A stretch of DNA of 64,000 bases from Pseudomonadota bacterium (GTDB lineage: Bacteria > Pseudomonadota > Alphaproteobacteria > Rhizobiales > Devosiaceae). The notes beneath the pieces were generated by a model. That model was not told the DNA's origin. It was given only the letters and a program-made list of their open reading frames with translations, and did not search any database. The position numbers and the translations under genes are program-made. This document shows, piece by piece, positions 54,046-62,599 of this stretch (within the stretch, counting starts at the first letter, position 1; each line of letters opens with the position of its first letter). The DNA lies in assembly GCA_023391095.1 (NCBI GenBank), contig JAEWBN010000014.1:1-64000 (forward strand), in the 5' to 3' direction.

Positions 54046-54960
54046 TTGGGGTGGCCGGATTTGCGACAGGGCGCGCATGTCATCGTTGTGGGCAATGAGA
54101 AGGGCGGGTCGGGCAAGTCCACGACCGCCTTTCACCTGGCCATTTTCCTTTTGTACCAGGGCCACAAGGTTGCTTCCATCGACGTGGACAGCCGCCAGCA
54201 GACGCTGACCCATTACGTGCGCAACCGTCGCGACTGGGCGCGGACGCGCGGCCTCAGCCTGCCGCATACGACCCATTTCCACCTGCCGCTGGCGCGCGGG
54301 GATTCGGTCAAGGAGAACCACAAGCTCGAATTCGACCTGTTCCGGCAGGCGCTGGGCGAAGTGGAGGACAAGGCTGACTTCATCGTGATCGATACGCCGG
54401 GCTTCGACACCAACCTGGCGCGGCTCTCGCATTCACTAGCCGATACGCTGGTGACGCCGGTCAATGACAGCCTGATCGATCTCTCCGTGATCGCGCAGGT
54501 CGATCCGGTGAGCGGCGAACCGCGGGAGCTCAGCCACTATTCCCGCCTCGTGCAGCGCGCACGGTCCGAGCGGCTGGCCATCGACGGCAAGAATATCGAC
54601 TGGGTGCTGGTGCGGAACCGGATCTCCATGCTCTCGTCGCGCAATATGCGGCAGGTGCAGAGCATGCTGGATCGCATCGCGACCCGGCTGGGCTGCCGGG
54701 TGGCCGATGGCATTGCCGAGCGGGTGATCTTCCGCTCGCTGTTTGCGACGGGCATGACCGTATTCGATCCGCTGGACGAAGAGCTTTTGGGCGGGGTGCC
54801 ATCCATGTCGCACATGAGTGCGCGGCAGGAATATCGGGCGTTGGTCGGGGCGCTGAACCTGCCGGAACGCCAGCGAAGCGAGCCGCGCCGGGAAGTTCGG
54901 GAAAGCTATCCCGGTGACGTCAACCGGTTCAGCCATGTTGCGGGCGGCGAAACAAGGTGA
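54046..54960 (+). CDS. mipZ: Cell-division positioning ATPase MipZ
   Basis: MipZ forms a polar gradient that inhibits FtsZ away from midcell. The 304-residue protein has the ParA-type deviant Walker A VGNEKGGSGKST (about residues 15-26), DVDSRQQTLTHYVRNR and DTPGFDT. The spacing and QQTLTHY segment match MipZ rather than ParA. The start is uncertain: TTG 54046 is used, and TTG 54061 is also possible. No parB is adjacent. Confidence 0.93.
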   Translation: MGWPDLRQGAHVIVVGNEKGGSGKSTTAFHLAIFLLYQGHKVASIDVDSRQQTLTHYVRNRRDWARTRGLSLPHTTHFHLPLARGDSVKENHKLEFDLFRQALGEVEDKADFIVIDTPGFDTNLARLSHSLADTLVTPVNDSLIDLSVIAQVDPVSGEPRELSHYSRLVQRARSERLAIDGKNIDWVLVRNRISMLSSRNMRQVQSMLDRIATRLGCRVADGIAERVIFRSLFATGMTVFDPLDEELLGGVPSMSHMSARQEYRALVGALNLPERQRSEPRREVRESYPGDVNRFSHVAGGETR

Positions 54961-55002
54961 ACTGGCCGGCGCGTGTCCCTGCCAAGGGGGACGGCGCTGA
55001 GG

Positions 55003-55422
55003 TTAGCCGCGAGCGTAGGCGATCTTGCGGCTGTCGGCTGCGGCTGAAACGGCGCTTTCGCGCGCATCGTAGATTTCGCGGGCTTCAATGATGCTCTGGT
55101 GGTTTTCAGCCGACCAGTCCCACAGGGCGCCAATGGGGCCCTGCAGGGTCTTGCCCAGTTCGGTCAGGCTATATTCGACCCGTGGCGGCACCTCGGGATA
55201 GATCGTGCGCGACACGAGTCCGTCGCGCTCGAGATTGCGCAGGGTCAGCGTCAGCATGCGCTGGGAAACGCCGTTGATCATCCGCTTGAGCTCGTTGAAG
55301 CGCAGCGTGCCATTGCGGCTGAGCATGCCCACGACCATGACGCTCCACTTGTCGCCGATGCGGTTCAGCACGTCGGACATGGCCGAGCAGTTCGCCTGCT
55401 GGGATGTGTCGGTGAGTGACAT
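55003..55422 (-). CDS. HxlR-family transcriptional regulator
   Basis: This 139-residue winged-helix protein starts at 55422 after GGAGA. It has the family core CSAMSDVLNRIGDKWSVMVV, LRFNELKRMINGVSQRMLTLTLRNLERDGLV and YSLTELGKTL. HxlR regulators often sense redox or aldehyde stress; the N-terminal C15-type cysteine (NCSAM) fits. It lies 69 bp downstream of the DJ-1/PfpI gene, same strand. Confidence 0.92.
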   Translation of the reverse strand: MSLTDTSQQANCSAMSDVLNRIGDKWSVMVVGMLSRNGTLRFNELKRMINGVSQRMLTLTLRNLERDGLVSRTIYPEVPPRVEYSLTELGKTLQGPIGALWDWSAENHQSIIEAREIYDARESAVSAAADSRKIAYARG

Positions 55423-55454
55423 GGCGTGTCTCCTTGGTCTGATGGTCAGGCACA

Positions 55455-55488
55455 AATATAGACACAGTTACTAGTTGTGACTAGGGGT
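55455..55488 (-). promoter_or_regulatory. Candidate promoter and operator upstream of the HxlR gene
   Basis: On the minus strand, TAGTCAC-AAC-TAGTAAC (near 55488-55472) forms two similar seven-base half-units. It is followed by TATATT (about 55461-55456), a good -10 candidate. The overlap suggests an HxlR-bound promoter, possibly autoregulated. Inferred from sequence pattern only. Confidence 0.4.
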
Positions 55489-55491
55489 GCA

Positions 55492-56061
55492 TTATGCCGC
55501 TGCGTGTTCTGCGGCATAAAGACCGAGATAGAAGTCGAGATCGCCCGTGCGCAGGCCAAGTGCTTCCAGCACTGCGCCCATGAAGCTGACGGGCGCTGTG
55601 CCCGGCGCCGTGACGATGCGGCCATCCAGCACGGCGCGCGGGGTGCCGAGGAAATGCGCGCTCCCGGAATAGCCCGTAGGCGGCAGAGTTTCGGGGCCAT
55701 TGGCCGTGTGGCGGACGCTGTCCAGGAGGCCCGCCCGGGCCAGCGCCATGACGCCATCGCAGATGCCGGCGACGACTTTGCCCGCAGCATAGGTGGCGCG
55801 CAGCACCTCGGAAATATCCGGCGCCGCGGGGGTGGACCAGATGCTGCCACCATTGACGAGGACGGCATCGATCGTCTCGGGATCGATGTCGCTCACGGCC
55901 ATGTGCGGCATGACCCGGAGGCCACCGGCTGAGGTGACCATTTCGCCGTCGGGCGTGGCAAAGCGGGTTTCCATGCGGAAGTAGTCGCGCGCACCGGCAT
56001 TGAGCATGGCGGTTTCCCAGTCGGCGTAACCGGGGGTAAGAATGGTGACGATCGTGGTCAT
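55492..56061 (-). CDS. DJ-1/PfpI-family protein
   Basis: This 189-residue class I glutamine-amidotransferase-like protein has the nucleophile-elbow Cys C101 in AGICDGVMAL and the conserved acidic residue E16 in YADWE. The ATG at 56061 follows GGAGATTCCC. Such proteins act as glyoxalase III/deglycase-type or chaperone enzymes in stress. Adjacent HxlR suggests a redox- or carbonyl-responsive unit. Confidence 0.86.
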   Translation of the reverse strand: MTTIVTILTPGYADWETAMLNAGARDYFRMETRFATPDGEMVTSAGGLRVMPHMAVSDIDPETIDAVLVNGGSIWSTPAAPDISEVLRATYAAGKVVAGICDGVMALARAGLLDSVRHTANGPETLPPTGYSGSAHFLGTPRAVLDGRIVTAPGTAPVSFMGAVLEALGLRTGDLDFYLGLYAAEHAAA

Positions 56062-56215
56062 GGGAATCTCCTGTGTGGCCACAAGGCTGGGGCCGGCGCG
56101 TGTCATCCCGTGTCAGCACCCGCTTCACAGACGTGTCACTTGCCATTCCTTGAGATCGCCTCATGGCGCTGCTAAGAGAGCGCCTTCTTCCTTAACGTGC
56201 CGGAGTCGTGCAGCC

Positions 56216-57388
56216 TTGGCTTTCGTTCGTCGTGTCATCCTTGCTCTCGTGGTCACTTTTGCGGGCCTGGTCCCGGCCGGTGCCATGCCGCTCCTTGTGG
56301 CGGATCGGGCGACGCTGGACGTGCTTTATGCCGAAGATGCCGGACAGCCCTGGCACCCGGCTTCGCTGACCAAGCTGATGACGGCCTATGTGGCGTTCGA
56401 GGAAATCGCGCTCGGCAATGTCACGCTCGAAACCCCGGTGACCATTTCGCGCAAGGCGTTCAACCAGGCCCCCAGCAAGTCGGGACTCGCCGTCGACAGT
56501 GCCATCACGCTCGAGGACGCGCTCTATATCCTGATCGTCAAGTCGGCCAATGACGTGGCCATGGCCATCGCCGAAACGGTCGGTGGCAGCGAGGAGAACT
56601 TCGTCGGCAAGATGAACGACGTGGCGCGGCGCATGGGCCTGACGGGTACGCGCTTCACCAATCCGCATGGGCTGCATGACCCGGCACAGGTGACGACGGC
56701 GCGCGATCTCGCCATCCTGGCGCTTTATATCGAGCAGAGCTTCCCCCAATACATGCCGATGTTCTCGACCGGCGTTGTCAATCTGGGCAAGGCGCGGCTC
56801 GAATCCAACAACGGGCTTCTGGAAGGCTTTGCCGGCGCGACCGGCATGAAGACGGGTTATGTGTGCGCGTCCGGGCTCAATATCGTGGCCACGGTGGACC
56901 GCAACGGGCGCCGGTTGCTCGCGGTCGTGCTGGGCGGATCCTCCGGCCGCGAGCGGAACGAGCGGGCGGCCGAGCTCTTTCTCAAGGCGCTTTCGGGCCA
57001 ATACAGGCCGACCGGACAGACGCTGCTGAGCCTCACCAATGCGACCGGGGCCGCGCCGACCGACATGCGTCCGCTGATCTGCGGCAAGGAATCGGCGACC
57101 TATGTGAAGGCGCAGGAAGCGGCCTATCCGATGGGCCTCAAGGACCAGCCCTCGAACCTGACCGACAAGCTGGCCGTGCGCGAATATACGGCGGTGGACC
57201 TGGGCCGTATCCGTACGGGCATCGCCCTGCCGCGGCCGCGCCCGCCGCATGTTCCAATGTTCCAGAGCGCGCAGATGGCGGCGCCGACAATCGAGAATGC
57301 TGCGCTGGATGGCGACCTGCGGCCGGGCCTGCCGATGACCGGTGGCGTCAACGTGCCCATGCCGCGGCCACGGCCGGCCGGTCTCTGA
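56216..57388 (+). CDS. D-alanyl-D-alanine carboxypeptidase (DacA/PBP5-like)
   Basis: This 390-residue penicillin-binding protein trims peptidoglycan stem peptides. It has the active-site S50-LT-K53 motif (PASLTKLM), S110-A-N112 and KTG (MKTGY), in the order of the S11 peptidase family. The N-terminus has a signal helix (LALVVTFAGLVPAGA). I chose TTG 56216 because it gives the signal peptide with GGAG about 10 bases upstream; a first in-frame ATG at 56285 would remove the signal. The proline-rich tail (PRPRPPHV, MPRPRPAG) is unusual for PBP5, which normally ends in an amphipathic helix. Confidence 0.9.
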   Translation: MAFVRRVILALVVTFAGLVPAGAMPLLVADRATLDVLYAEDAGQPWHPASLTKLMTAYVAFEEIALGNVTLETPVTISRKAFNQAPSKSGLAVDSAITLEDALYILIVKSANDVAMAIAETVGGSEENFVGKMNDVARRMGLTGTRFTNPHGLHDPAQVTTARDLAILALYIEQSFPQYMPMFSTGVVNLGKARLESNNGLLEGFAGATGMKTGYVCASGLNIVATVDRNGRRLLAVVLGGSSGRERNERAAELFLKALSGQYRPTGQTLLSLTNATGAAPTDMRPLICGKESATYVKAQEAAYPMGLKDQPSNLTDKLAVREYTAVDLGRIRTGIALPRPRPPHVPMFQSAQMAAPTIENAALDGDLRPGLPMTGGVNVPMPRPRPAGL

Positions 57389-57394
57389 TCGACC

Positions 57395-57622
57395 TCAGGC
57401 TCTGGTAATCGAAAAGCGGAGGACGCCGTCGGCTTCCTCAAGCGCATAGGCGTGGCCGTTTTGCAGACAGAAGAGCGGAATATCGATCTTGGCCATCGGA
57501 TCGGTGGCGAGGACGGTGACAGCAGCCCCAGAGGGTGCTGTGGCGAGCCACTTTTCCATGCGCAGGACGGGCAGGGGGCATTTGAGCCCCCTGGCATCGA
57601 TCAGGTCCGGCTCAGTTGCCAA
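57395..57622 (-). CDS. TusA/SirA-like sulfur-carrier protein
   Basis: This 75-residue protein has the TusA signature ARGLKCPLPVLRMEKWL, with the sulfur-carrying Cys in CPxP. It also has VLATDPMAKIDIPLFC. No ATG is available near the N-terminus. TTG 57622 starts 11 bp inside the end of the upstream CAP-domain gene, so translation is probably coupled. It may donate sulfur for tRNA or cofactor synthesis; the partner is unknown. Confidence 0.82.
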   Translation of the reverse strand: MATEPDLIDARGLKCPLPVLRMEKWLATAPSGAAVTVLATDPMAKIDIPLFCLQNGHAYALEEADGVLRFSITRA

Positions 57623-58100
57623 GGACGAGAACCCAGTGAATGCCGTAGCTGGAGCTGGGATTGAAGGCCACGGCCACGCCGGCCTTGGTGGCAGGAGCGG
57701 CAAGGGCCGCAGCATCAGCCGCGCTGTTGCGCCAGCCCGAGAAGGTCTCGGCAAAGGTGGCGTAACCGGCGCTGAGCTTCATCTGGGCCAGACCCTGCGG
57801 CATGGAGGGAGCCTGACCGGTCTGGGCATATTGGTTGACCAGCGCCTGCGCGGTGCCGTCGAGGCCGACATCGTGGGCGAGCGGGGCAACGCCGCGGGTG
57901 GCGCGGTAGGCATTGATGAGGCCGATGGCCTCCTGCTTGTTCAGGGATGCGCCGGGCTGATCCATGCGGGCGCTGAGGCCGGCCGACAGCGCAGCGGGGC
58001 TCGAGCCACCACCACCGCCCACGCTCGAACAGGCGGCAAGGGCCAGCGTCGTCGCAATCATCAGGCCCATGGCCAGCGGCCCGGTTTTGGTCTTCAGCAT
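57612..58100 (-). CDS. CAP (SCP/PR1)-domain lipoprotein
   Basis: This 162-residue protein starts at 58100 (MLKTKTGPLAMGL) with a lipoprotein signal (ALAACSS). A glycine-rich linker leads to a small CAP domain (NAYRATRGVAPLAHD, WRNSAADAAAL, YGIHWVLVLGN). CAP proteins are secreted or surface-bound with varied functions. It overlaps the TusA-like gene by 11 bp at its 3' end. Confidence 0.87.
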   Translation of the reverse strand: MLKTKTGPLAMGLMIATTLALAACSSVGGGGGSSPAALSAGLSARMDQPGASLNKQEAIGLINAYRATRGVAPLAHDVGLDGTAQALVNQYAQTGQAPSMPQGLAQMKLSAGYATFAETFSGWRNSAADAAALAAPATKAGVAVAFNPSSSYGIHWVLVLGN

Positions 58101-58160
58101 TTTCGGGGTCTCTTTCTGGGGCTGTGCTGTTCCGATTGGGGATAGCACGGGGCCGTTCTC

Positions 58161-59879
58161 ATGTTATTAATCTGCCGGTCGGTCCGTCTTTACGCGGTCC
58201 GGGACGGAGCCTTTTCCAGCTTCCTGCGTTTGCGCGTTGGGGTGAAGCCGGGCCGATGCGGACTTCGACCGCATAAAAGGGGCAGTTTTGGGGAGGCAGC
58301 TCTGGCTTGGGGCAATCTAAAACGTTTTGCCGATACGCCGGCGGCGACGGTGGTCGTGGGCGTGCTTTGCCTTTGTCTGCTCGCTTTTGTGCTTTTGTTC
58401 GGATATTTCATCAGTGTCGGCGCGGCACAGATCCAGACCCGGCTGGAAGACCGATCGCAGGCGGCAGCGCGCGTTGTTGCCACCAATGCCGGATGGATTG
58501 CAACGGTTGCGAACCAGACCCTGCGGCGCGTGGATGCTGCCCTGGGGCCGAGCATGGCCCGGGACGACGAATCCATGCGGCCCGCCGTGGAGGGCATGCC
58601 CGCCGATGTCGATGTCTATATTATCGACGCAAACGCCGACACGATCTTTGCCACCGTGCCCATAGAAGCCCCCATCAACGTTTCGGACCGCGAATATTTC
58701 ACGGCCGTCAAAGCGGGTGCGCCCTTCTACACGTCACCCCTGCTGGTCAGCCGGATCACCGGCGAACGCATTTTCGTGTTTTCCAAGCGGCTCGTGCGCC
58801 AGGGCGAGTTCGCGGGCGCAGTCATGGTGTCGTTTTCCGACGAGGTAATGCAGGAATTCTGGGCATCGCTGGATATGGGGCCGGGTTCGACCGTGGCGCT
58901 CTTCCGGCGCGACGGCCAGATGATGGCGCGCTATCCGGCCGTCGAGGAACCCCTCGACCTGGCTGACCACCCGCTTTTTACCGAGCATCTGCCGGCAGCC
59001 CCAAACGGCACTTATACATCGGATGCGTCACCCGTGGACGGCGTCGCTCGGGTCGTGAGCTATCGGACCGTGCCGGGAACCGACATCGTCGCGGTGGCCT
59101 CCATCGCTTCAAACCTTGTCTGGAGTGAATTCCACCAGGCCATCTGGTCCGTGGTGCTTTTGGTCACGCCGATGATCATGGTGCTGGCCGGTGGCGGGCT
59201 TTGGGTGGTGCAGCTGCTCAAGCGAGATGCGGCGCGACGCCAGGAACTGCAGGAAGCCCTCGAAACCAACGTGCTGCTGTTCCGCGAAATCCACCACCGC
59301 GTAAAGAACAACCTGCAATCGGTGCAGTCGCTGGTGCGTATGCAGGACATGCCTCGCAGTGCCAAGATCGATCTGCAAAGCCGGCTCAGCGCCATGGCGG
59401 CCATGCATGAGCATATCTACAGCCACGACCGCTACGTCGATATCGATGCCCATGATCTGGTGCCGGCTGTGGTCGATGAGGTGGTGCACGCCTACGGCGC
59501 CGAGGTCGAGATGGTCTATGACATCGACCATGCCATGATCGATCGGGATCACATGACGCCACTGTCGCTGCTGCTCAGCGAGCTCGTGACCAATGCGCTT
59601 AAATACGCCTTTGCCGACGGGCGGCCGGGACGGATCACGGTGGCGATCCGCGACCTTGGCAACGGGCGGTGCAAGCTGGTTGTCGAGGACAATGGCGTCG
59701 GCCTTGGCGATGTGTCGAAATCGACTACCAGTATGGGCATGCGGCTCATTCGCGGGGTCGTGTCGCAAATGAGCGGCCGCTATGACTATGAAGACGTGGA
59801 AGGCACGCGCTTTGTGGCCGAACTAGCGCTGACCGTCGAAGGCCACAAGGTCGAGCAGCACGCAAGCGAGCGCGCCTAG
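58161..59879 (+). CDS. Membrane-bound HisKA_2-type sensor histidine kinase with dCache-like domain
   Basis: The C-terminal half has the HisKA_2 dimerisation motif REIHHRVKNNLQSVQSL (phospho-His near residue 375). It also has the HATPase motifs LSELVTNALKYAF, VVEDNGVGLG and STTSMGMRLIRGVV. The N-terminal part has two transmembrane segments (about residues 58-85 and 330-355) around a roughly 240-residue extracytoplasmic sensor, dCache-like by pattern. No response regulator is adjacent. The start is uncertain: the first residues from 58161 look non-coding, and the protein probably begins nearer 58300. Confidence 0.88.
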   Translation: MLLICRSVRLYAVRDGAFSSFLRLRVGVKPGRCGLRPHKRGSFGEAALAWGNLKRFADTPAATVVVGVLCLCLLAFVLLFGYFISVGAAQIQTRLEDRSQAAARVVATNAGWIATVANQTLRRVDAALGPSMARDDESMRPAVEGMPADVDVYIIDANADTIFATVPIEAPINVSDREYFTAVKAGAPFYTSPLLVSRITGERIFVFSKRLVRQGEFAGAVMVSFSDEVMQEFWASLDMGPGSTVALFRRDGQMMARYPAVEEPLDLADHPLFTEHLPAAPNGTYTSDASPVDGVARVVSYRTVPGTDIVAVASIASNLVWSEFHQAIWSVVLLVTPMIMVLAGGGLWVVQLLKRDAARRQELQEALETNVLLFREIHHRVKNNLQSVQSLVRMQDMPRSAKIDLQSRLSAMAAMHEHIYSHDRYVDIDAHDLVPAVVDEVVHAYGAEVEMVYDIDHAMIDRDHMTPLSLLLSELVTNALKYAFADGRPGRITVAIRDLGNGRCKLVVEDNGVGLGDVSKSTTSMGMRLIRGVVSQMSGRYDYEDVEGTRFVAELALTVEGHKVEQHASERA

Positions 59880-59927
59880 CGAAGCGAAGGGCTGCCCCGG
59901 AACGTGTGTTCAGGAGCAGCGAGGGTG

Positions 59928-62183
59928 TCAGGCCTGGCGCAGGGTGCGCGCCGTCTCCACCAGGTGGGCGAGGGCTTCGCGCACTTCGGGCCAGCCGCGG
60001 GTCTTGAGGCCGCAATCCGGATTGACCCAAAGCTGGTCGGCCGGAATGGCCTGCGCTGCCTTGGCCATGAGCGCCAGCATTTCATCCTTGGCGGGAACGC
60101 GCGGAGAGTGGATGTCCCACACGCCGGGGCCGATCTCGTTGGGATATTTGAAATCGCGGAAGGCTTCGAGTAACTCCATGTCGGAACGCGAGGTTTCAAT
60201 CGAGATCACATCGGCATCCATCTCGGCGATGGCAGGCATGATGTCGTTGAACTCGGCGTAGCACATATGCGTGTGGATCTGCGTTTCGTCGCTCACGCCG
60301 GCGGCGGAGAGACGGAAGCAATCCACCGCCCAGCGCAGATAGGCGTCCCAGTCCTTCCGGCGCAGCGGCAATCCTTCACGCAGGGCCGGCTCATCGATCT
60401 GGATGATGCCGATGCCTGCCTTTTCGAGGTCGAGCACTTCATCGCGAATGGCGAGGCCGATCTGGCGGCAGGTCTCGGAGCGTGGCTGGTCGACGCGCAC
60501 AAAGCTCCACTGCAGGATGGTGACGGGGCCGGTAAGCATCCCTTTCATGGGCCGCTCCGTGAGAGACGCCGCGTAGGCCGACCAGCGCACGGTCATTGGC
60601 GCAGGACAGGCAACGTCGCCGTAGATCACCGGCGGCTTGACGCAGCGCGAGCCGTAGGACTGGACCCAGCCGTTTTTGGTGAAGGCGAATCCGTCGAGCT
60701 GTTCGCCGAAATATTCCACCATGTCATTGCGCTCGAACTCGCCATGGACAAGCACGTCGAGACCGAGCTCTTCCTGGATGCGGACGCACTTTTCGGTTTC
60801 GCGCTCGAGGAAGGCGTCGTAACCGGCTGCATCCAGGTTTCCCTTCTTGAAGGCAGCGCGGGCCTCGCGGACTTCCCGTGTCTGCGGAAAGGAGCCGATC
60901 GTGGTTGTCGGGTAACTGGGCAGGTTGTAGCGCGCGCGCTGCTTGTCCCGCCGAACGGGGAAGGGGTGCGCGCGCTCTAGCGGGATAGCTTGGGCTGAGC
61001 GTGCCTTGACATCCGCCCTGTGAATGCGCGGCGAGGCGCGATGGGCCGCGACAGCCTCGGCGCTGGCCGCAAAGGCGGTCTTGACGGCGTTTCGGCCATC
61101 CTTCTGCGCGGTGGTCAGGGTCGCCACTTCATCAAGCTTCTGCGTGGCAAAGGCCAGCCAGGATTTGAGCTCGTCGTCGAGCGCAGTTTCGGCCGACAGA
61201 TCGACCGGGCTGTGCAGAAGCGAGCAGGACGGGGCGATTTCGAGCCGGTCCGGCCCCACGGCATCCCAGGCGCGCGAGACGAGGGCAAAGGCCTTGTCCA
61301 GATCGGTGCGCCAGATGTTGCGTCCATCGACCACGCCCACCGAGAGAGCTTTGTCGTCGGGCAGGGCGGCCAGAACGGCGTCGAGCTGTTCAGGGGCGCG
61401 CACAAGATCGATATGAAGGCCAGCGACGGGCAGGGCGGTGGCCAATTGGGTATTGTCACCCAGCGTGCCGAAATAAGTGGTGAGCATCAGCCTCGGACCG
61501 GCGCGGCCCAGCCGTTCATAGGGAGCCTGCAAGGCGTTGCGCTGCCGGTCGCTGAGGTCGAGGGCAAGCACCGGCTCATCGACCTGCACCCAATCTGCCC
61601 CCTCGGCCGCGAGCTGGCCGAGAAGCGCCTCATAGAGCGGCAGCACCGCGTCCAGCAAGTCGAGCGGATCGAGGGCCGCATCCTTGGTTTTGGCGAGGCT
61701 GAGGAAGGTGACCGGTCCAAGGATGACGGGCCGGGTCTCGATGCCCAGCGCCTTGGCCTCGCGATAATGAGCGAGTGGCTTGTCGCTATTGAGGGCAAAG
61801 GTCTGGCCGGCATGCAGTTCGGGGACGATGAAGTGGTAGTTGGTGTCGAACCACTTGGTCATCTCCATGGCCGGAGCGTCGGCCGTGCCGCGCGCCATGG
61901 CAAAGTAGAGATGATCGGGATCAGCGATATCGGCAAAGCGCGGGGGGATCGCGCCGAGAAGGACGCTGGTGTCGAGCACGTGGTCATAGAGCGCGAAGTC
62001 ATTGGAGGGGATGACGTCGATGCCCGCGGATTTCTGCAGTTGCCAGTGGCGGGCGCGCAGGTCGCGGGCTGTGGCGTGGAGCGCGGCGGCGTGTGTTTCG
62101 CCTTTCCAGTAAGATTCGAGGGCCTTTTTGAGTTCGCGGTGAAGGCCGATGCGGGGAAAGCCGAGATTGGCTGAACGGGTCAT
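59928..62183 (-). CDS. metE: Cobalamin-independent methionine synthase
   Basis: MetE methylates homocysteine using 5-methyl-tetrahydropteroyltri-glutamate, without B12. The 751-residue protein has the duplicated barrels; the N-terminal start is MTRSANLGFPRIG, with the zinc ligands in the C-terminal barrel (THMCYAEFN and NPDCGLKTRG). The ATG at 62183 is used; an upstream GTG at 62225 is less likely. The cobalamin riboswitch upstream implies shut-down when B12 allows MetH to work. Confidence 0.98.
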   Translation of the reverse strand: MTRSANLGFPRIGLHRELKKALESYWKGETHAAALHATARDLRARHWQLQKSAGIDVIPSNDFALYDHVLDTSVLLGAIPPRFADIADPDHLYFAMARGTADAPAMEMTKWFDTNYHFIVPELHAGQTFALNSDKPLAHYREAKALGIETRPVILGPVTFLSLAKTKDAALDPLDLLDAVLPLYEALLGQLAAEGADWVQVDEPVLALDLSDRQRNALQAPYERLGRAGPRLMLTTYFGTLGDNTQLATALPVAGLHIDLVRAPEQLDAVLAALPDDKALSVGVVDGRNIWRTDLDKAFALVSRAWDAVGPDRLEIAPSCSLLHSPVDLSAETALDDELKSWLAFATQKLDEVATLTTAQKDGRNAVKTAFAASAEAVAAHRASPRIHRADVKARSAQAIPLERAHPFPVRRDKQRARYNLPSYPTTTIGSFPQTREVREARAAFKKGNLDAAGYDAFLERETEKCVRIQEELGLDVLVHGEFERNDMVEYFGEQLDGFAFTKNGWVQSYGSRCVKPPVIYGDVACPAPMTVRWSAYAASLTERPMKGMLTGPVTILQWSFVRVDQPRSETCRQIGLAIRDEVLDLEKAGIGIIQIDEPALREGLPLRRKDWDAYLRWAVDCFRLSAAGVSDETQIHTHMCYAEFNDIMPAIAEMDADVISIETSRSDMELLEAFRDFKYPNEIGPGVWDIHSPRVPAKDEMLALMAKAAQAIPADQLWVNPDCGLKTRGWPEVREALAHLVETARTLRQA

Positions 62184-62292
62184 GTCTTGGTCCGATGCGA
62201 CAAGCGCCGGCGCGTGCGGAAGCACGGCGCAAAGCGGCGCGGGATGGTGGTCCGGCTGTGGGCCGGGGACTAGGAGGAAGGATGCGCTGGGG

Positions 62293-62328
62293 TCAGCGTC
62301 GCATTCGGAAATGGTGCCGGTGGGTCAT
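62293..62328 (-). CDS. 11-codon upstream ORF between the cobalamin riboswitch and metE
   Basis: On the minus strand, AGGAGA (62339-62334) precedes an ATG at 62328 by five bases. The frame encodes MTHRHHFRMRR and stops at TGA (62295-62293), 109 bp before metE. It is basic and histidine-rich, with no family match that I know. A perfect hairpin (62343-62361) and the riboswitch precede it, so its translation may be part of the metE control. Confidence 0.45.
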   Translation of the reverse strand: MTHRHHFRMRR

Positions 62329-62342
62329 ATCTGTCTCCTCTC

Positions 62343-62361
62343 GCCGATCCGCCCGATCGGC
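62343..62361 (-). promoter_or_regulatory. Hairpin after the cobalamin riboswitch
   Basis: GCCGATC (62343-62349) pairs perfectly with GATCGGC (62355-62361) around a five-base loop. No T-run follows, so it is not an intrinsic terminator. The upstream-ORF ribosome-binding site starts directly after it. Confidence 0.6.
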
Positions 62362-62373
62362 TGGCAACACAAG

Positions 62374-62539
62374 GGTTCCCGGTAGGTCTCCTGGCTTGCG
62401 GATCAGGCCGGGGTCCCGCCTTCCCGGCATTTGCCAGTGGCCTTGGGCACCCGTCTCCGCCGACAGTTGCGGGGGCAGCTCCGGACTGGCCCATGGGCGC
62501 ACCGGATTCCCTGTTATCCCCTCGCGGGGACCGTGAACC
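62374..62539 (-). promoter_or_regulatory. Cobalamin riboswitch
   Basis: On the minus strand, GGGAATCCGGTGCG, CCCGCAACTG, GCCACTG and the B12-box AGCCAGGAGACCTACC (62396-62381) occur in the canonical order and spacing of the class I cobalamin riboswitch. P1 closes between CCGTGAACC (62531-62539) and GGTTCCCGG (62374-62382). It precedes metE by about 190 bp. When adenosylcobalamin is bound, metE expression is expected to fall. Confidence 0.95.
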
Positions 62540-62578
62540 ATGAGAGGATGGCCGGAGCGCGCGGCGAAGTCAATAAGG

Positions 62579-62598
62579 ATATAAAGATTTCTTTATGT
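62579..62598. promoter_or_regulatory. Palindrome resembling a SahR-type methionine-regulator operator
   Basis: ATATAAAGA-TT-TCTTTATGT is a near-perfect dyad (one arm mismatch) directly upstream of the riboswitch. It resembles the ATATAAAGA...TCTTTATAT motif that I recall for SahR, an ArsR-family S-adenosylhomocysteine sensor in alphaproteobacteria. The position fits an operator over or near the metE promoter. Confidence 0.6.
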
Positions 62599-62599
62599 C

